Made by a program: the position numbers and the translations under genes
The notes under the pieces: generated by a model
Told to the model about the DNA's origin: nothing
What the model saw: the letters and a program-made list of their open reading frames with translations, nothing else
Database searches by the model: none
Part shown: piece by piece, positions 18,957 to 28,380 of the stretch
Layout of the letters: each line of letters starts with the position of its first letter
How positions within the stretch are numbered: the stretch's first letter is position 1
Assembly: GCF_014652375.1 (NCBI RefSeq)
Contig: NZ_BMYR01000003.1
Coordinates: 248,001 to 312,000, forward strand
Reading direction: 5' to 3'
DNA length: 64,000 nucleotides
Source of the DNA: Alishewanella tabrizica
GTDB lineage: Bacteria > Pseudomonadota > Gammaproteobacteria > Enterobacterales > Alteromonadaceae

Positions 18957-19616
18957 ATGAATCCAGAGTTCTGGCAGGAAAAATGGCAAAAGAAAGACAT
19001 TGCTTTTCATCAGGCAGCCGCCAATCCGTTATTGATCCGTTATTTTCAGCAACTGGCTATTGCGCCTGGTGGCAGAGTGTTTGTGCCGCTGTGTGGTAAG
19101 AGTATCGACATACACTGGTTGCTATCAAAAGGCTATCGGGTGGTTGGCGCTGAGTTAAGCAATATTGCTGTGCAAGAGCTTTTCTCTGAGTTAGGGCTTA
19201 CCCCTACCATAAGTTGTGTAGGTGAGGTTCTGTGTTATCAGACGGAGATGCTGCAGGTATATGTTGGTGATATTTTTGCGTTGTCAGCAAGCCTCATAGG
19301 TAGTATTGATGCTATTTATGATCGAGCGGCATTGGTAGCCCTGCCTATTACTATGCGGCAACGCTATGCAAAACACCTTATTACTCTTAGTCAAGGGGCA
19401 CCCCAATTGCTCATTTGCTTTGAATACGATCAAGAATTACTAACTGGGCCGCCTTTCTCGGTGAATTACCAAGAACTACACGCACATTATAATACCGTGT
19501 ACAGTCTTCACTGTGTTGAGAAAAATGACGTGGAGGGCGGTCTGAAACGCCAGTGTCAGGCCACCGAACTCGCTTGGCTTTTAAAGCCAACAGAGACATT
19601 GCGCGTTCAAGATTGA
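18957..19616 (+). CDS. tpm: Thiopurine S-methyltransferase
   Basis: A 219-residue SAM-dependent methyltransferase of the TPMT family, close to the usual bacterial length of about 215-220. The start MNPEFWQEKW, the motif RVFVPLCGKSIDIHWLLSKG and the segment AIYDRAALVALP are hallmarks. The family transfers methyl groups to thiopurines and, in bacteria, is linked to selenium and tellurium methylation. The ATG at 18957 follows AAGGCGCG. It stands alone on the plus strand, with a hairpin at 19640-19664 downstream. Confidence 0.92.
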   Translation: MNPEFWQEKWQKKDIAFHQAAANPLLIRYFQQLAIAPGGRVFVPLCGKSIDIHWLLSKGYRVVGAELSNIAVQELFSELGLTPTISCVGEVLCYQTEMLQVYVGDIFALSASLIGSIDAIYDRAALVALPITMRQRYAKHLITLSQGAPQLLICFEYDQELLTGPPFSVNYQELHAHYNTVYSLHCVEKNDVEGGLKRQCQATELAWLLKPTETLRVQD

Positions 19617-19639
19617 TGTGACGAACACCATAAATCCTC

Positions 19640-19664
19640 ACGTGGACTTTACGAAAAGCCACGT
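19640..19664 (+). terminator. Hairpin downstream of tpm
   Basis: Arms ACGTGG (19640-19645) and CCACGT (19659-19664), with an inner pairing of CTTT and AAAG and one bulged base, are followed by TTTACATTT. The T-run is broken, so termination is plausible but not certain. Confidence 0.4.
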
Positions 19665-19777
19665 TTACATTTACAAACAGGATGTTGGCTTATATTTGTG
19701 TTGTGGCAGCTTGCTGTGATAGAACGGATGTAGCTGCAGCAATTACGCAATATTAGCAGTAATGGCAGGGTATTTTG

Positions 19778-20719
19778 ATGATAGTGAATAATTTATACGA
19801 CGCACTTCCCGCAATGGTACGCCACTGGTTAGGCATTTTAGGGGCAGCATTGCAGCATTGGTTAGGCAGTCAGGCGTTTATTTATGCGGCGGCGCTGGCG
19901 TTTTTTACCGTGTTTTCTATTGCGCCTATTTTGGTGGTGGTGGTGGCAGTCGTAGGGCTAGTGATTGGCGAAAGTGCCGTACAAGGTGAGCTTTTTGCCC
20001 AATTGGAAGATACGCTGGGTGCAGATGCCGCGGGGGTTGTTCAAACGGCGGTAGTGAACTCGCAAATTGATCAAAGCGGCTTTCTGCCCGCCTTAGTTGG
20101 TATCATTGCCACTATTATTGGTGCCACCACCGTGTTTGCGCAAATGCAGCAATCGTTAAATCAAATTTGGGATGTAGCGCCCCGTCCGAAAAGAAATAAT
20201 CTTTGGGTATTTATCAAAAGTCGTTTGTTATCCTTAACAATTATTTTAGCTATTGGTTTTATTTTATTAGTGTCGTTACTTTTGTCGGTTGCGTTACGCG
20301 GTGTAATGGCCTTTGCTGAAGAGTGGTTGCCCGTACCCGGTTGGGCTATGGTAGGCACGGAATTAATCTTGTCGTTACTGGTTGTTACGCTACTTTTTGC
20401 ATCTATGTTTAAAATTTTGCCTGATGTTGTGCTGTCATGGCGAGATGTGTTGCTTGGCGCCTTTATTACGGCGATCTTGTTTACCATAGGTCGTTCGTTT
20501 ATCTCGGTGTATTTAGCCTATACCGCCACTGCGTCGGCATATGGTGCCGCTGGTTCGTTGGCATTGCTATTACTTTGGGTAAATTACTCTTCAATGATAT
20601 TACTTTTTGGCGCGGCGTTTACGCGAGCGCATCTAGAAGGCAGAGGTAAACCGATCCGCCCGAAAAGTACCGCAGTTTGCGTACATCGGGAATTGATCGA
20701 AGATCTTCCTTCGAAATAG
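19778..20719 (+). CDS. YihY/BrkB family inner-membrane protein
   Basis: A 313-residue integral membrane protein with six hydrophobic segments. Typical family features include the early stretch FIYAAALAFFTVFSIAP, the segment LNQIWDVAPRP and the late AYGAAGSLALLLLWVNYSS. The family was once annotated as ribonuclease BN, a mistake; its role is unknown. The frame opens at a TTG at 19775 directly before the ATG at 19778, and I use the ATG. The C-terminal tail of about 25 residues is basic and cytoplasmic. Confidence 0.9.
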   Translation: MIVNNLYDALPAMVRHWLGILGAALQHWLGSQAFIYAAALAFFTVFSIAPILVVVVAVVGLVIGESAVQGELFAQLEDTLGADAAGVVQTAVVNSQIDQSGFLPALVGIIATIIGATTVFAQMQQSLNQIWDVAPRPKRNNLWVFIKSRLLSLTIILAIGFILLVSLLLSVALRGVMAFAEEWLPVPGWAMVGTELILSLLVVTLLFASMFKILPDVVLSWRDVLLGAFITAILFTIGRSFISVYLAYTATASAYGAAGSLALLLLWVNYSSMILLFGAAFTRAHLEGRGKPIRPKSTAVCVHRELIEDLPSK

Positions 20720-20828
20720 CACAACGAGTAGATGTTTTAACAGGGGGGAAGGCGGTTACACAAGCGTTAGACGTGCGATCTATTGCGATATTCTTAAATG
20801 CATTATGACTATCACTTAAAGAGGTAGG

Positions 20829-21527
20829 ATGACAGAGCATCAACGCGGTTTTTTCGGTTATGTAGGAAGTGTCTGCTGGCGTATGTCGCAGCTGATGTTA
20901 CTGTTTTTATTGCTTGTGCTGACGCTATTACTGATCCTACGTTTTGTCCCACCACCTACAACCGCGTTTATGCTGCAAAGCCCGTATCCGGTTACGCAGC
21001 AGTGGATCAGTATTAAGCAATTGCCATCCCATGTAGCATTGGCAATGGTCGCCTCTGAAGATCAACGTTTTCCCGAGCACTTTGGTGTAGATATTACCGA
21101 GCTGCGCAACGCACTGGCGCGTTTTGATGATGGCGGTGGTTTGCGTGGTGCCAGCACCATTACTCAGCAAACGGCCAAAAATCTGCTGTTGTGGCCGGGT
21201 CGCAGTATGCTGCGAAAGGGACTTGAAGCCACACTGGCACTGAGCCTGGAGGTTATCTGGGGCAAAAAGCGAATTCTGGAAGTGTATTTAAATATCGCCG
21301 AATTTGGCAAAGGCATTTATGGTGTAGAAGCAGCCAGCCAGCACTATTTTGGTAAATCTGCCGCAAGGCTTAGCCGGAATGAAGCAGCCCAGTTGGCGGT
21401 GCTTTTGCCAAGCCCCCGTAAGCGAGATCCTCGTCAATTAACGCCTTATTTACAGCAGCGAGTTAGCTGGGTCGAGCGTCAAATGCGCCAGTTAGGGCCC
21501 AATTACTTACAGCCTATTCTAGATTAA
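20829..21527 (+). CDS. mtgA: Monofunctional peptidoglycan transglycosylase
   Basis: A 232-residue family GT51 enzyme. A membrane anchor lies at about residues 20-40 and the catalytic domain starts with VASEDQRFPEHFGVD, where E77 is the expected catalytic glutamate. Further motifs are RGASTITQQTAKNLLLWPGRS and KKRILEVYLNIAEFGKGIYGVE. It polymerises lipid II into glycan strands in the periplasm. The ATG at 20829 has GAGGTAGG upstream. There is no transpeptidase domain, and the length matches MtgA rather than the bifunctional PBPs. Confidence 0.95.
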   Translation: MTEHQRGFFGYVGSVCWRMSQLMLLFLLLVLTLLLILRFVPPPTTAFMLQSPYPVTQQWISIKQLPSHVALAMVASEDQRFPEHFGVDITELRNALARFDDGGGLRGASTITQQTAKNLLLWPGRSMLRKGLEATLALSLEVIWGKKRILEVYLNIAEFGKGIYGVEAASQHYFGKSAARLSRNEAAQLAVLLPSPRKRDPRQLTPYLQQRVSWVERQMRQLGPNYLQPILD

Positions 21528-21583
21528 CTTGTATTCCCTTCGTTTAAATACCTTACACCTTTAATCAGATAACACATGCTAAA

Positions 21584-21609
21584 CCCTCTTTATCCTGAAC
21601 CAAAGAGGG
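21584..21609. terminator. Hairpin between mtgA and the ligase gene
   Basis: Arms CCCTCTTT (21584-21591) and AAAGAGGG (21602-21609) form an 8-bp perfect stem with a 10-base loop. There is no T-run on the plus side, so it may only slow transcription or stabilise the mtgA mRNA end. Confidence 0.3.
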
Positions 21610-21681
21610 CTCGTACTAATCATTTGCCGAACCTGCATCGTTTACTATACTTTTACTTTTCGGTAAAGGGAGTGATTTTAG

Positions 21682-22569
21682 GTGATTAAAAAGTTAATTT
21701 TATGCTTATTGATCAGTGTTGGCGTAACCTGCTCTGATGCTTACGCCAGTAAGGCGTTTTATGTGGATTTCCTCGTATCAGCAACCGCTTCCCCAGTAAA
21801 GCCTGATTTGTTATTGGCCAATGTGTATCGAGACGATATTGATGAACAACAGTATTGGATCAGTGAAAAGTTGGATGGCGTAAGAGCGTATTGGGATGGT
21901 AAGCAGTTAATATCGCGCGGTGGTAATATTATTGCGGCGCCGGCTTGGTTTACCGCCAATTTTCCTACACAGCCGTTAGATGGCGAGCTGTGGTTTGCCC
22001 GCCAGCAGTTTGAACACATTTTAAGTATTGTTAGCAAGCAGCAGCCTGTTACCAGCGAGTGGCAGCAACTAGGTTATTATATTTTTGAATTGCCAGATGC
22101 GCCAGGTACCTTTACCGAGCGGATCAGTGCTATGCACGCGTTAGTACAGCAGCAAAACAGTCCTTATTTGCACGTTGTACAGCAATTTCGGGTAGCCGAT
22201 AAGGCTGCATTAATGGCTATGTTGCAACAGTTAGAGCAGGATGGCGCGGAAGGGCTCATGTTGCACCATCAAGATGCTTTGTATAAAACTGGCAGAAGTC
22301 ATGATCTTCTAAAACTAAAAAGCTATCAAGATACCGAGGCCATTGTAATTGGTTACCGCCCTGGTAAGGGCAAATACCAAGGCATGGTGGGAGCATTAGT
22401 GGTAAGAACCCCTGAGGGGAAAGAATTTGCTATAGGCAGTGGCTTAAGTGATGCGTTACGCGCCAATCCTCCAGAAATTGGCAGTGCTATTACATATCGC
22501 TACAATGGGTATACCAATAACGGTATCCCACGTTTTGCCCGTTTCTTACACGTTAGGCCGTCGTTCTAA
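21682..22569 (+). CDS. Secreted ATP-dependent DNA ligase (Lig E type)
   Basis: A 295-residue minimal DNA ligase. The adenylation motif EKLDGVRAYW gives the catalytic lysine K63; motif III-like LDGELWF, motif IV-like EGLMLHH and motif V-like LLKLKSYQD follow, and the last 75 residues fit a small OB domain. Residues 1-22 form a signal peptide (MIKKLILCLLISVGV, then SDAYA), so the ligase probably acts in the periplasm. Lig E proteins of Haemophilus, Neisseria and relatives have this design and have been linked to DNA uptake and extracellular DNA. The start is a GTG at 21682 after AAGGGAG. The main NAD-dependent ligase is not in this window. Confidence 0.9.
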   Translation: MIKKLILCLLISVGVTCSDAYASKAFYVDFLVSATASPVKPDLLLANVYRDDIDEQQYWISEKLDGVRAYWDGKQLISRGGNIIAAPAWFTANFPTQPLDGELWFARQQFEHILSIVSKQQPVTSEWQQLGYYIFELPDAPGTFTERISAMHALVQQQNSPYLHVVQQFRVADKAALMAMLQQLEQDGAEGLMLHHQDALYKTGRSHDLLKLKSYQDTEAIVIGYRPGKGKYQGMVGALVVRTPEGKEFAIGSGLSDALRANPPEIGSAITYRYNGYTNNGIPRFARFLHVRPSF

Positions 22570-22653
22570 CATTACCGCTGCTGAAATGTTAGGTGTATAC
22601 CTTTAGGGTTTATCCTGCAAAACTAGGACAATCGTGCCAAGTTACGTAGGAGT

Positions 22654-23571
22654 TTAACTGACTAGCTTTGGCTGCTCTCGGCTAAATAGCGCCCGAATAC
22701 GATCAAATGGGGTGAGTACGATGGCATTGCCCAGCAGCACCAGTGCAAAGCCGCTAAAGGTGTAGCTAGTCCACTGAAAACCCTCAAACAGGGTGCTTAA
22801 CACCACGGCAACCAATGGAAACAGCACGATGGTGTAGCTGGCTTTTTCTGGGCCTATTTGTTTTAACAGCGCAAAGTAACTGGCAAAGGCGATGACTGAG
22901 CCAAATATGGCTAAATACAGCAATGAAATAATATAAGAAGGTTCAGTACTAAAGTTAAAGCTATGCCCTTTAAACAATACTGCTGCAAGCAGAACTAGGC
23001 TGCCGTACAGCATACCCCAAGCATTTACTTGCATAATGGGCATATTTTCCCGCGAGTTGCGTACACTCACCATATTACCAAAGGACGCCGATAGGGCGCC
23101 GGATAAAATCAGTATTAAGCCAAGTAGACTGGTATTGGTTAAATCGATGCCGTCTAAATCTGGCCAGAACAACACCACGATCCCAGCAATACCCAGCAAG
23201 GCGCCAAAATAGATCCGTTTAGCCACCGGCTTACCAAAAAACAGCCGAGTATTGACGATATTCATCAATAGCATGGTGGTAAAGGCTATGGCCGTCATGG
23301 CAGAGGTAAGATACTGCTGCGCCTGATAAATAAACAGGAAATTCACGGCAAAATTCAAGCTGGCTAGCAGTAAAATAAAACCATGCTGGCGCAGGGTAAA
23401 GTGCATATCCAGTTTACGCCACCAGCAAAATAACCACATTAATACCGCAGCAATGGCAAAGCGATAAAGCAATGACACTTCAACCGCGACGACGCCTAAC
23501 TGAAATTCAATAGCAAACCAGGTAGAGCCCCAGATTAAAACGGTAACCAGATACAGCAGCATATTTTTCAT
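22654..23571 (-). CDS. EamA family transporter (DMT superfamily)
   Basis: A 305-residue permease with ten predicted membrane helices in two EamA repeats; the first repeat opens LYLVTVLIWGSTWFAIEF and the second carries SASFGNMVSVRN. Such proteins export amino acids or other small metabolites; the substrate is unknown. The frame extends to 23649, but the added 26 residues are not membrane-like, so I begin at the ATG at 23571. Neither start has a strong ribosome site, which leaves the choice open. It is divergent from the thioesterase gene. Confidence 0.87.
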   Translation of the reverse strand: MKNMLLYLVTVLIWGSTWFAIEFQLGVVAVEVSLLYRFAIAAVLMWLFCWWRKLDMHFTLRQHGFILLLASLNFAVNFLFIYQAQQYLTSAMTAIAFTTMLLMNIVNTRLFFGKPVAKRIYFGALLGIAGIVVLFWPDLDGIDLTNTSLLGLILILSGALSASFGNMVSVRNSRENMPIMQVNAWGMLYGSLVLLAAVLFKGHSFNFSTEPSYIISLLYLAIFGSVIAFASYFALLKQIGPEKASYTIVLFPLVAVVLSTLFEGFQWTSYTFSGFALVLLGNAIVLTPFDRIRALFSREQPKLVS

Positions 23572-23801
23572 AGTGGGTAGGGTAGGCAAGTGCGTCGCAA
23601 TAAAGTGCCGATGATAAGGCCTTACCTGTATTTTAAACAGTAGTCGCATTAAAAAAAGTTGGTGTGTAGGACCATTTATGGTGGGGATAGCTAAACTGCA
23701 TTAGTAGTGAGGGCTGTCCGTACAAAAAAGCGTAGCGCATTGGTGCTATAGGTTGCTACTGGTATACTTAAATGCTAAACAATAACAGTATGGGTGAGTA
23801 T

Positions 23802-24221
23802 ATGCGCTTTCTTAGTCGTCGGCTGGTGATGCCGGGTGATTTAAATTATGCCAATGCACTGTTTGGTGGCAGAGCATTAGAATGGATAGACGAAGAAGCG
23901 GCAATTTACGCGATTTGTCAGTTGGAAACCAATAGCCTGGTGACTAAGCACATGGGGGCGATCAGTTTTGAAAGCCCGGCGAAACTGGGCGATGTGGTGG
24001 AGTTTGGCTTAACCACTAAAGCGGTGGGCAGAACCTCTATTACCGTAAGTTGCTTGGTACGCAATAAAGCCACTAAAAAGACGATCTGCTTTGCCGACGA
24101 TATTGTATTTGTGCGAGTCGATTCTCAAACACAGCGGCCGGAGCCGCACCATAAAACATTAGACATGTTACAAACACAGACATTAAAAGAGTTACGAACG
24201 CTCAATCTTGATGTCGAATAA
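23802..24221 (+). CDS. Acyl-CoA thioesterase, hotdog fold
   Basis: A 139-residue hotdog-fold thioesterase of the YciA type. The segment NYANALFGGRALEWIDEEAA carries the FGG motif and the acidic residue used in catalysis. Such enzymes release CoA from acyl-CoAs of varied chain length in the cytoplasm. I chose the ATG at 23802, which has GGGTGAG upstream, over earlier in-frame ATGs at 23772 and 23790. It ends 13 bases before the convergent DUF502 gene. Confidence 0.87.
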   Translation: MRFLSRRLVMPGDLNYANALFGGRALEWIDEEAAIYAICQLETNSLVTKHMGAISFESPAKLGDVVEFGLTTKAVGRTSITVSCLVRNKATKKTICFADDIVFVRVDSQTQRPEPHHKTLDMLQTQTLKELRTLNLDVE

Positions 24222-24234
24222 CGCCATGCTAGTA

Positions 24235-24849
24235 TTATTCGGGTTTTGATGCCCCCGGTGCTTTGCTGCTGCCTAAACCGCCACTGAGCACCAGTTGTAG
24301 CGCTTCGGCTGGTTTCATTTCTATATTACGGGTATAACTGCGTGGCACAATAATAGTGTAGCCCCCCACGTTGTATGCCATAGGGATAAATACGGCTAAC
24401 TGTTCTTCTTGCATTAACGCGGACATACGATCATGTTGTTGTCCGCCTTGTTTCGTGACAATCCCGATGAGTTCGATCTCGGATGAGGGCAGTTTCACCA
24501 TTACCACTGAGCCATCACTGAAGTTTTTGCCGGCCATGACATCAATAAGATCTTGCAACGTACCATAGACTTGTTTGGTCCCCGGCAGTTTCATCAGCAC
24601 TTTTCCAGGCAGTTGCCACAGCCAGTTAAAACTTGGCCAGCGTGAACTGTATCCAATGGCGACACACACCAGAACAAAGCCAGCAATAGCCATACCCGGC
24701 AAATACCACGCTACGGGGATCACCATTTTCAATACGGGTGTTAATAAGGTTTCAACAGTAAGGAGTAGCCAACGGAGTAATTCAATTGTGATCACCAAGG
24801 GCAGAATAATGGCCAAGCCCTTTAATAAACTTTTTACAACAATTTTCAT
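24235..24849 (-). CDS. DUF502 family membrane protein
   Basis: A 204-residue protein with two N-terminal membrane segments (about residues 8-28 and 48-68) and a soluble C-terminal domain. The start MKIVVKSLLKGLAIILPLVIT and the central LPGTKQVYGTLQDLIDVM are typical of DUF502. The function is unknown. The ATG at 24849 leads a divergent pair with the LysE-type gene, with 237 bp between them. Confidence 0.9.
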   Translation of the reverse strand: MKIVVKSLLKGLAIILPLVITIELLRWLLLTVETLLTPVLKMVIPVAWYLPGMAIAGFVLVCVAIGYSSRWPSFNWLWQLPGKVLMKLPGTKQVYGTLQDLIDVMAGKNFSDGSVVMVKLPSSEIELIGIVTKQGGQQHDRMSALMQEEQLAVFIPMAYNVGGYTIIVPRSYTRNIEMKPAEALQLVLSGGLGSSKAPGASKPE

Positions 24850-25086
24850 TAAGTGTGAGTCGTATAGCGAAGTTATGTGTCAACAGCATACCAGTTATGT
24901 AGCGCGTTTCGCCAGCCAGTATTGTGGAGTGCTATGACGTGGGCAGCGTGACGGTACCATGGTGAGCGGCTCTCGCGTTTTTATAAGTATTCACACAGGC
25001 ATAATCCGCATCATTTATCCCTATCTAAATGCTTGCTGGCAGTAGATTTACGCGCGAAAATACAGTTGTCCCTTACTGAGGTTTTT

Positions 25087-25710
25087 ATGGTTAATTTGAC
25101 ATTGCTGGGTGCCTTTATTCCAACCTTTTTGTTTGTATCGATCACTCCTGGGATGTGTATGACGCTCGCCATGACATTAGGAATGAGTCAGGGGGTGCGC
25201 CGTACATTCTGGATGATGTGGGGCGAAATGTTGGGCGTAGGGCTAGTGGCGGTGGCCGCGGTGTTGGGGGTGGCGGCACTTATGCTGCAGTTTCCGACGG
25301 TATTTCAGTGGTTTAAAATTTTAGGTGCCTGTTATCTTGTGTATGTTGGTGTCCAAATGTGGCGCGCTAAGGGCAAGTTAGCCGTGCCCGAATTGGGTGC
25401 TGTTCCGGCACTGATGCCAAAAGCAACATTATTTAGCCAAGGCTTTATTACCGCGGTATCAAACCCTAAAGGCTGGGCATTTCATATGGCATTATTACCC
25501 CCATTTATCGACGCTAAACTGGCGTTTTGGCCGCAGTTATTCGTGCTAGTAACGATTATTCTGGCGTTAGAGTTTTGCTCAATGTTGGTTTATGCCAGCG
25601 GTGGGAAAGCCCTCGCGGCATTACTGCGCCAGCAAAGCAAAGTGCAATGGCTCAATCGTATTGCGGCCAGTTTAATGTTCGCGGTTGCCCTGTGGATGCT
25701 ATTAGGTTAA
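25087..25710 (+). CDS. LysE/RhtB family amino acid exporter
   Basis: A 207-residue permease with six hydrophobic segments. It has the family's early TPGMCMTLAMTLG motif and the central LGACYLVYVGVQMWR. Members export lysine, threonine, homoserine or other amino acids. The ATG at 25087 has TGAGG upstream; an open extension to 25033 has polar residues and no ribosome site. The substrate cannot be told. Confidence 0.9.
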   Translation: MVNLTLLGAFIPTFLFVSITPGMCMTLAMTLGMSQGVRRTFWMMWGEMLGVGLVAVAAVLGVAALMLQFPTVFQWFKILGACYLVYVGVQMWRAKGKLAVPELGAVPALMPKATLFSQGFITAVSNPKGWAFHMALLPPFIDAKLAFWPQLFVLVTIILALEFCSMLVYASGGKALAALLRQQSKVQWLNRIAASLMFAVALWMLLG

Positions 25711-25852
25711 TTGGCAATAATTTTATACCCCTGTAATGTTTTTTTTACTGTGCTAAAGCAGCATACCGGCAGGTTCTTTGGCAGGGCTCTTAGCCGATTC
25801 AGACATGTGCTACTATCGCGTTATTATTCTATTGTTGTAATCAGGAGTTTTC

Positions 25853-27316
25853 GTGACCGCTATTTCCAGTTTGTATCCGCAACCTTTATGGCAGTGGTTT
25901 GCCCAAATTTGTGCTATTCCGCATCCATCAAAACATGAGCAAGCATTAAGCCAGCATATTCAAGCGTGGGCGCGTGATAAAGGACTTAACGTACTGGAAG
26001 ATCACGTTGGTAATTTGATTATCAAAAAACCGGCAACAACCGGTATGGAAAATCGTAAAACCGTGGTAATTCAAGCTCATTTAGATATGGTGCCGCAAAA
26101 AAATGCGGATAAAAAGCATGACTTTACCAAAGATCCTATTGAAGCCTATGTAGACGGTGAGTGGGTAAAAGCTAATGGCACTACCTTAGGCTCCGATAAT
26201 GGTATTGGTATGGCATCTGCGTTAGCTATTTTAGGTAGCACAGATATTAAGCACGGGCCGTTAGAAGTGTTACTTACTGTGGATGAAGAGGCCGGTATGA
26301 CCGGCGCCTTTGCATTACAACCTGGCGTGCTGGCTGCTGAGATTTTGATTAACACCGATTCTGAACAAGAAGGTGAGATCTATATGGGCTGCGCAGGCGG
26401 GGTAGATGCGCAATTTACAGTGCCCGTCGCATGGCAGCCATTACCAGCCGGACACCAAGCCTATCGTATTAGCCTTAGCGGGCTAAAAGGTGGTCACTCC
26501 GGTGTAAATATCCATTTAGGCCGCGGTAATGCCAATAAATTATTAGCACGCTTTTTAGTTGATTGCGCACAAGAGCTTGATGTAAAGCTGAGTGAAATGT
26601 CTGGCGGCTCATTACGTAATGCCATTCCGCGCGAAGCCGAGGTGGTGATTACCCTAGCAGCAGACAAACGGGCAAGGTTAGAAGAAAAAGTTGCGGCGTT
26701 TCAAACCTTGTTACAACACGAGTTGGCTGTCACCGAGCCAAAATTGAAGCTTGATGTCACCGAGACCATTCTGCCGGCGCACGTGATGCGCGCAGAATCG
26801 CAACAAACACTATTGCAGTTACTTAACGCCTGCCCAAATGGGGTAATGCGGATGAGTGATGAGATAGCGGGTGTGGTAGAAACGTCGTTAAATTTAGGGG
26901 TTATCACCACAGATGGCGATAAAGTACAGGTGTTGTGTTTGATCCGTTCACTGATTGATTCTGGTCGGGAACAAATCGAATCAATGCTCGCCTCGTTAGC
27001 GGCGTTAGCAAAGGTAAATGTAACGTTCAGTGGTGCTTATCCTGGCTGGAAACCCGATCCAAGCTCGCCAGTTATGGCGATAGTGAAAGAAACCTATCAG
27101 GATATTTATCAAAAAGATCCGGTTATTATGGTGATTCATGCCGGCTTGGAATGTGGGTTATTTAAGAAACCCTATCCGGATATGGATATGGTTTCTATAG
27201 GCCCCACTATCCGCTATCCACATGGTCCAGATGAAATGGTCAATATTGAAACGGTTGGTCAATACTGGCAACTGTTGTTGGCCGTGTTAGAGCGCATTCC
27301 GGCAAAGGCGGCATAA
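25853..27316 (+). CDS. pepD: Aminoacyl-histidine dipeptidase (peptidase D)
   Basis: A 487-residue M20C metallopeptidase, the usual length for PepD. Metal-site motifs are plain: AHLDMVPQK, GSDNGIGMA, VDEEAGMTG (catalytic glutamate) and INTDSEQEG, with HAGLECGLF near the end. It hydrolyses dipeptides such as carnosine in the cytoplasm. The GTG at 25853 follows AGGAG at good spacing. A strong terminator lies at 27353-27380. Confidence 0.96.
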   Translation: MTAISSLYPQPLWQWFAQICAIPHPSKHEQALSQHIQAWARDKGLNVLEDHVGNLIIKKPATTGMENRKTVVIQAHLDMVPQKNADKKHDFTKDPIEAYVDGEWVKANGTTLGSDNGIGMASALAILGSTDIKHGPLEVLLTVDEEAGMTGAFALQPGVLAAEILINTDSEQEGEIYMGCAGGVDAQFTVPVAWQPLPAGHQAYRISLSGLKGGHSGVNIHLGRGNANKLLARFLVDCAQELDVKLSEMSGGSLRNAIPREAEVVITLAADKRARLEEKVAAFQTLLQHELAVTEPKLKLDVTETILPAHVMRAESQQTLLQLLNACPNGVMRMSDEIAGVVETSLNLGVITTDGDKVQVLCLIRSLIDSGREQIESMLASLAALAKVNVTFSGAYPGWKPDPSSPVMAIVKETYQDIYQKDPVIMVIHAGLECGLFKKPYPDMDMVSIGPTIRYPHGPDEMVNIETVGQYWQLLLAVLERIPAKAA

Positions 27317-27352
27317 CAGCGTATTTGTTGTTTTAACGTCAGCGATAGTGAT

Positions 27353-27380
27353 AAAGGCCTTTGTAAAAAGGCCTTTTTAT
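27353..27380 (+). terminator. Intrinsic terminator of pepD
   Basis: Two copies of AAAGGCCTTT (27353-27362 and 27367-27376) pair as a GC-cored stem with a 4-base loop and run into TTTTT. It closes the pepD transcript and may also serve the convergent lipocalin gene. Confidence 0.85.
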
Positions 27381-27407
27381 TGGGCTAAAGCCAAGTCCAT
27401 GACGACG

Positions 27408-27932
27408 TTATTGGCAGGGGCTTAACCAAATCAGTTGTGATACTGCAATACCAATACGCTCTGCCTCTGCTAAGTAAGGGGCACATTCAGCCGCACTCAA
27501 TTGGGGTTTGCGTGAAAGCAGCCAAGCGTATTTTAGGTTGGGACCAATGACTAACGCAATTTGATAATCGTCATCGAGCATCGCAATATTGTAGCCGCCA
27601 TAAAAAGGTCCAAAAAACGATACCTTTAAACGGCCCACGTTCTGCTCATCAACAAAGAACGCTTTGCCTTCAGCGGTTTTCCAACTGTCTTTGCTGGCAT
27701 CATATCCTTTGTTAATAACCGTAATGCCACCGTCTTCTCGCAGAGTATACTCTGCAGTCACTTGTGTTAAGCCGCGCTCAAAAGAATGATCCAATCGAGC
27801 CACTTCGTGCCACGTGCCTAAATAGCGATTAAGCTCAAAAGGGGTAACGGGATTCACCTTGTCGGGTACGCTGGTGCATCCGTTTAACAGCATAAAGCTG
27901 ATAAAGGCGATAAAAGTGGTAAAAATACGCAT
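27408..27932 (-). CDS. blc: Outer-membrane lipocalin (Blc-like lipoprotein)
   Basis: A 174-residue lipocalin with a lipoprotein signal peptide: the lipobox LLNGC places the lipidated cysteine at residue 19. The fold motif YLGTWHEVARLDHSFERG is the conserved GxW strand, and YAWLLSRKP is typical of Blc. E. coli Blc binds lysophospholipids at the outer membrane. The ATG at 27932 follows AGGA at good spacing. It is convergent with pepD. Confidence 0.93.
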   Translation of the reverse strand: MRIFTTFIAFISFMLLNGCTSVPDKVNPVTPFELNRYLGTWHEVARLDHSFERGLTQVTAEYTLREDGGITVINKGYDASKDSWKTAEGKAFFVDEQNVGRLKVSFFGPFYGGYNIAMLDDDYQIALVIGPNLKYAWLLSRKPQLSAAECAPYLAEAERIGIAVSQLIWLSPCQ

Positions 27933-28002
27933 AAAACTATCCTAGTTAGCAATCGGTTTTGTCAGTGTATACGTTTAAGCAGAGTAGAAGTTTAAAAGGA
28001 TC

Positions 28003-28374
28003 ATGAGCATGGAGAAGAATATACTAGGCGGTGACTTGGTGGCATGTTGTTTTGCACCTAAAACGGGTTTTTTTCGTGACGGCTATTGCCGTACTTCGGG
28101 GGCGGACACCGGTAGTCATGTACTGTGTGCGGCAATTACAGACGATTTTTTGGAGTATACCCTTAAGCGTGGCAATGACTTGATCACGCCCAAGCCTGAA
28201 TGGAATTTCCCGGGGTTGAAGGCCGGTGACTTTTGGTGCCTTTGCGCCCTGCGTTGGCTTGAAGCGGAGCAAGCAGGTGCCGCGCCTTTGCTCAAGTTGT
28301 CTGCCTGTCATGAACGTGCACTGACTTTTGCGCCTTTATCCTTATATCAAGCTTATGCTGTGGCAGAGGAGTGA
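28003..28374 (+). CDS. DUF2237 family protein
   Basis: A 123-residue protein of the DUF2237 family, with the family signature GFFRDGYCRTSGADTGSHV and a second block KAGDFWCLCALRWLEAE. Several cysteines are conserved in the family, but its function is unknown. The start ATG at 28003 follows AAGGA; a second in-frame ATG lies two codons later. It is followed six bases later by the TIGR03643-type gene, so the two are likely cotranscribed. Confidence 0.88.
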   Translation: MSMEKNILGGDLVACCFAPKTGFFRDGYCRTSGADTGSHVLCAAITDDFLEYTLKRGNDLITPKPEWNFPGLKAGDFWCLCALRWLEAEQAGAAPLLKLSACHERALTFAPLSLYQAYAVAEE

Positions 28375-28380
28375 TTAAGC

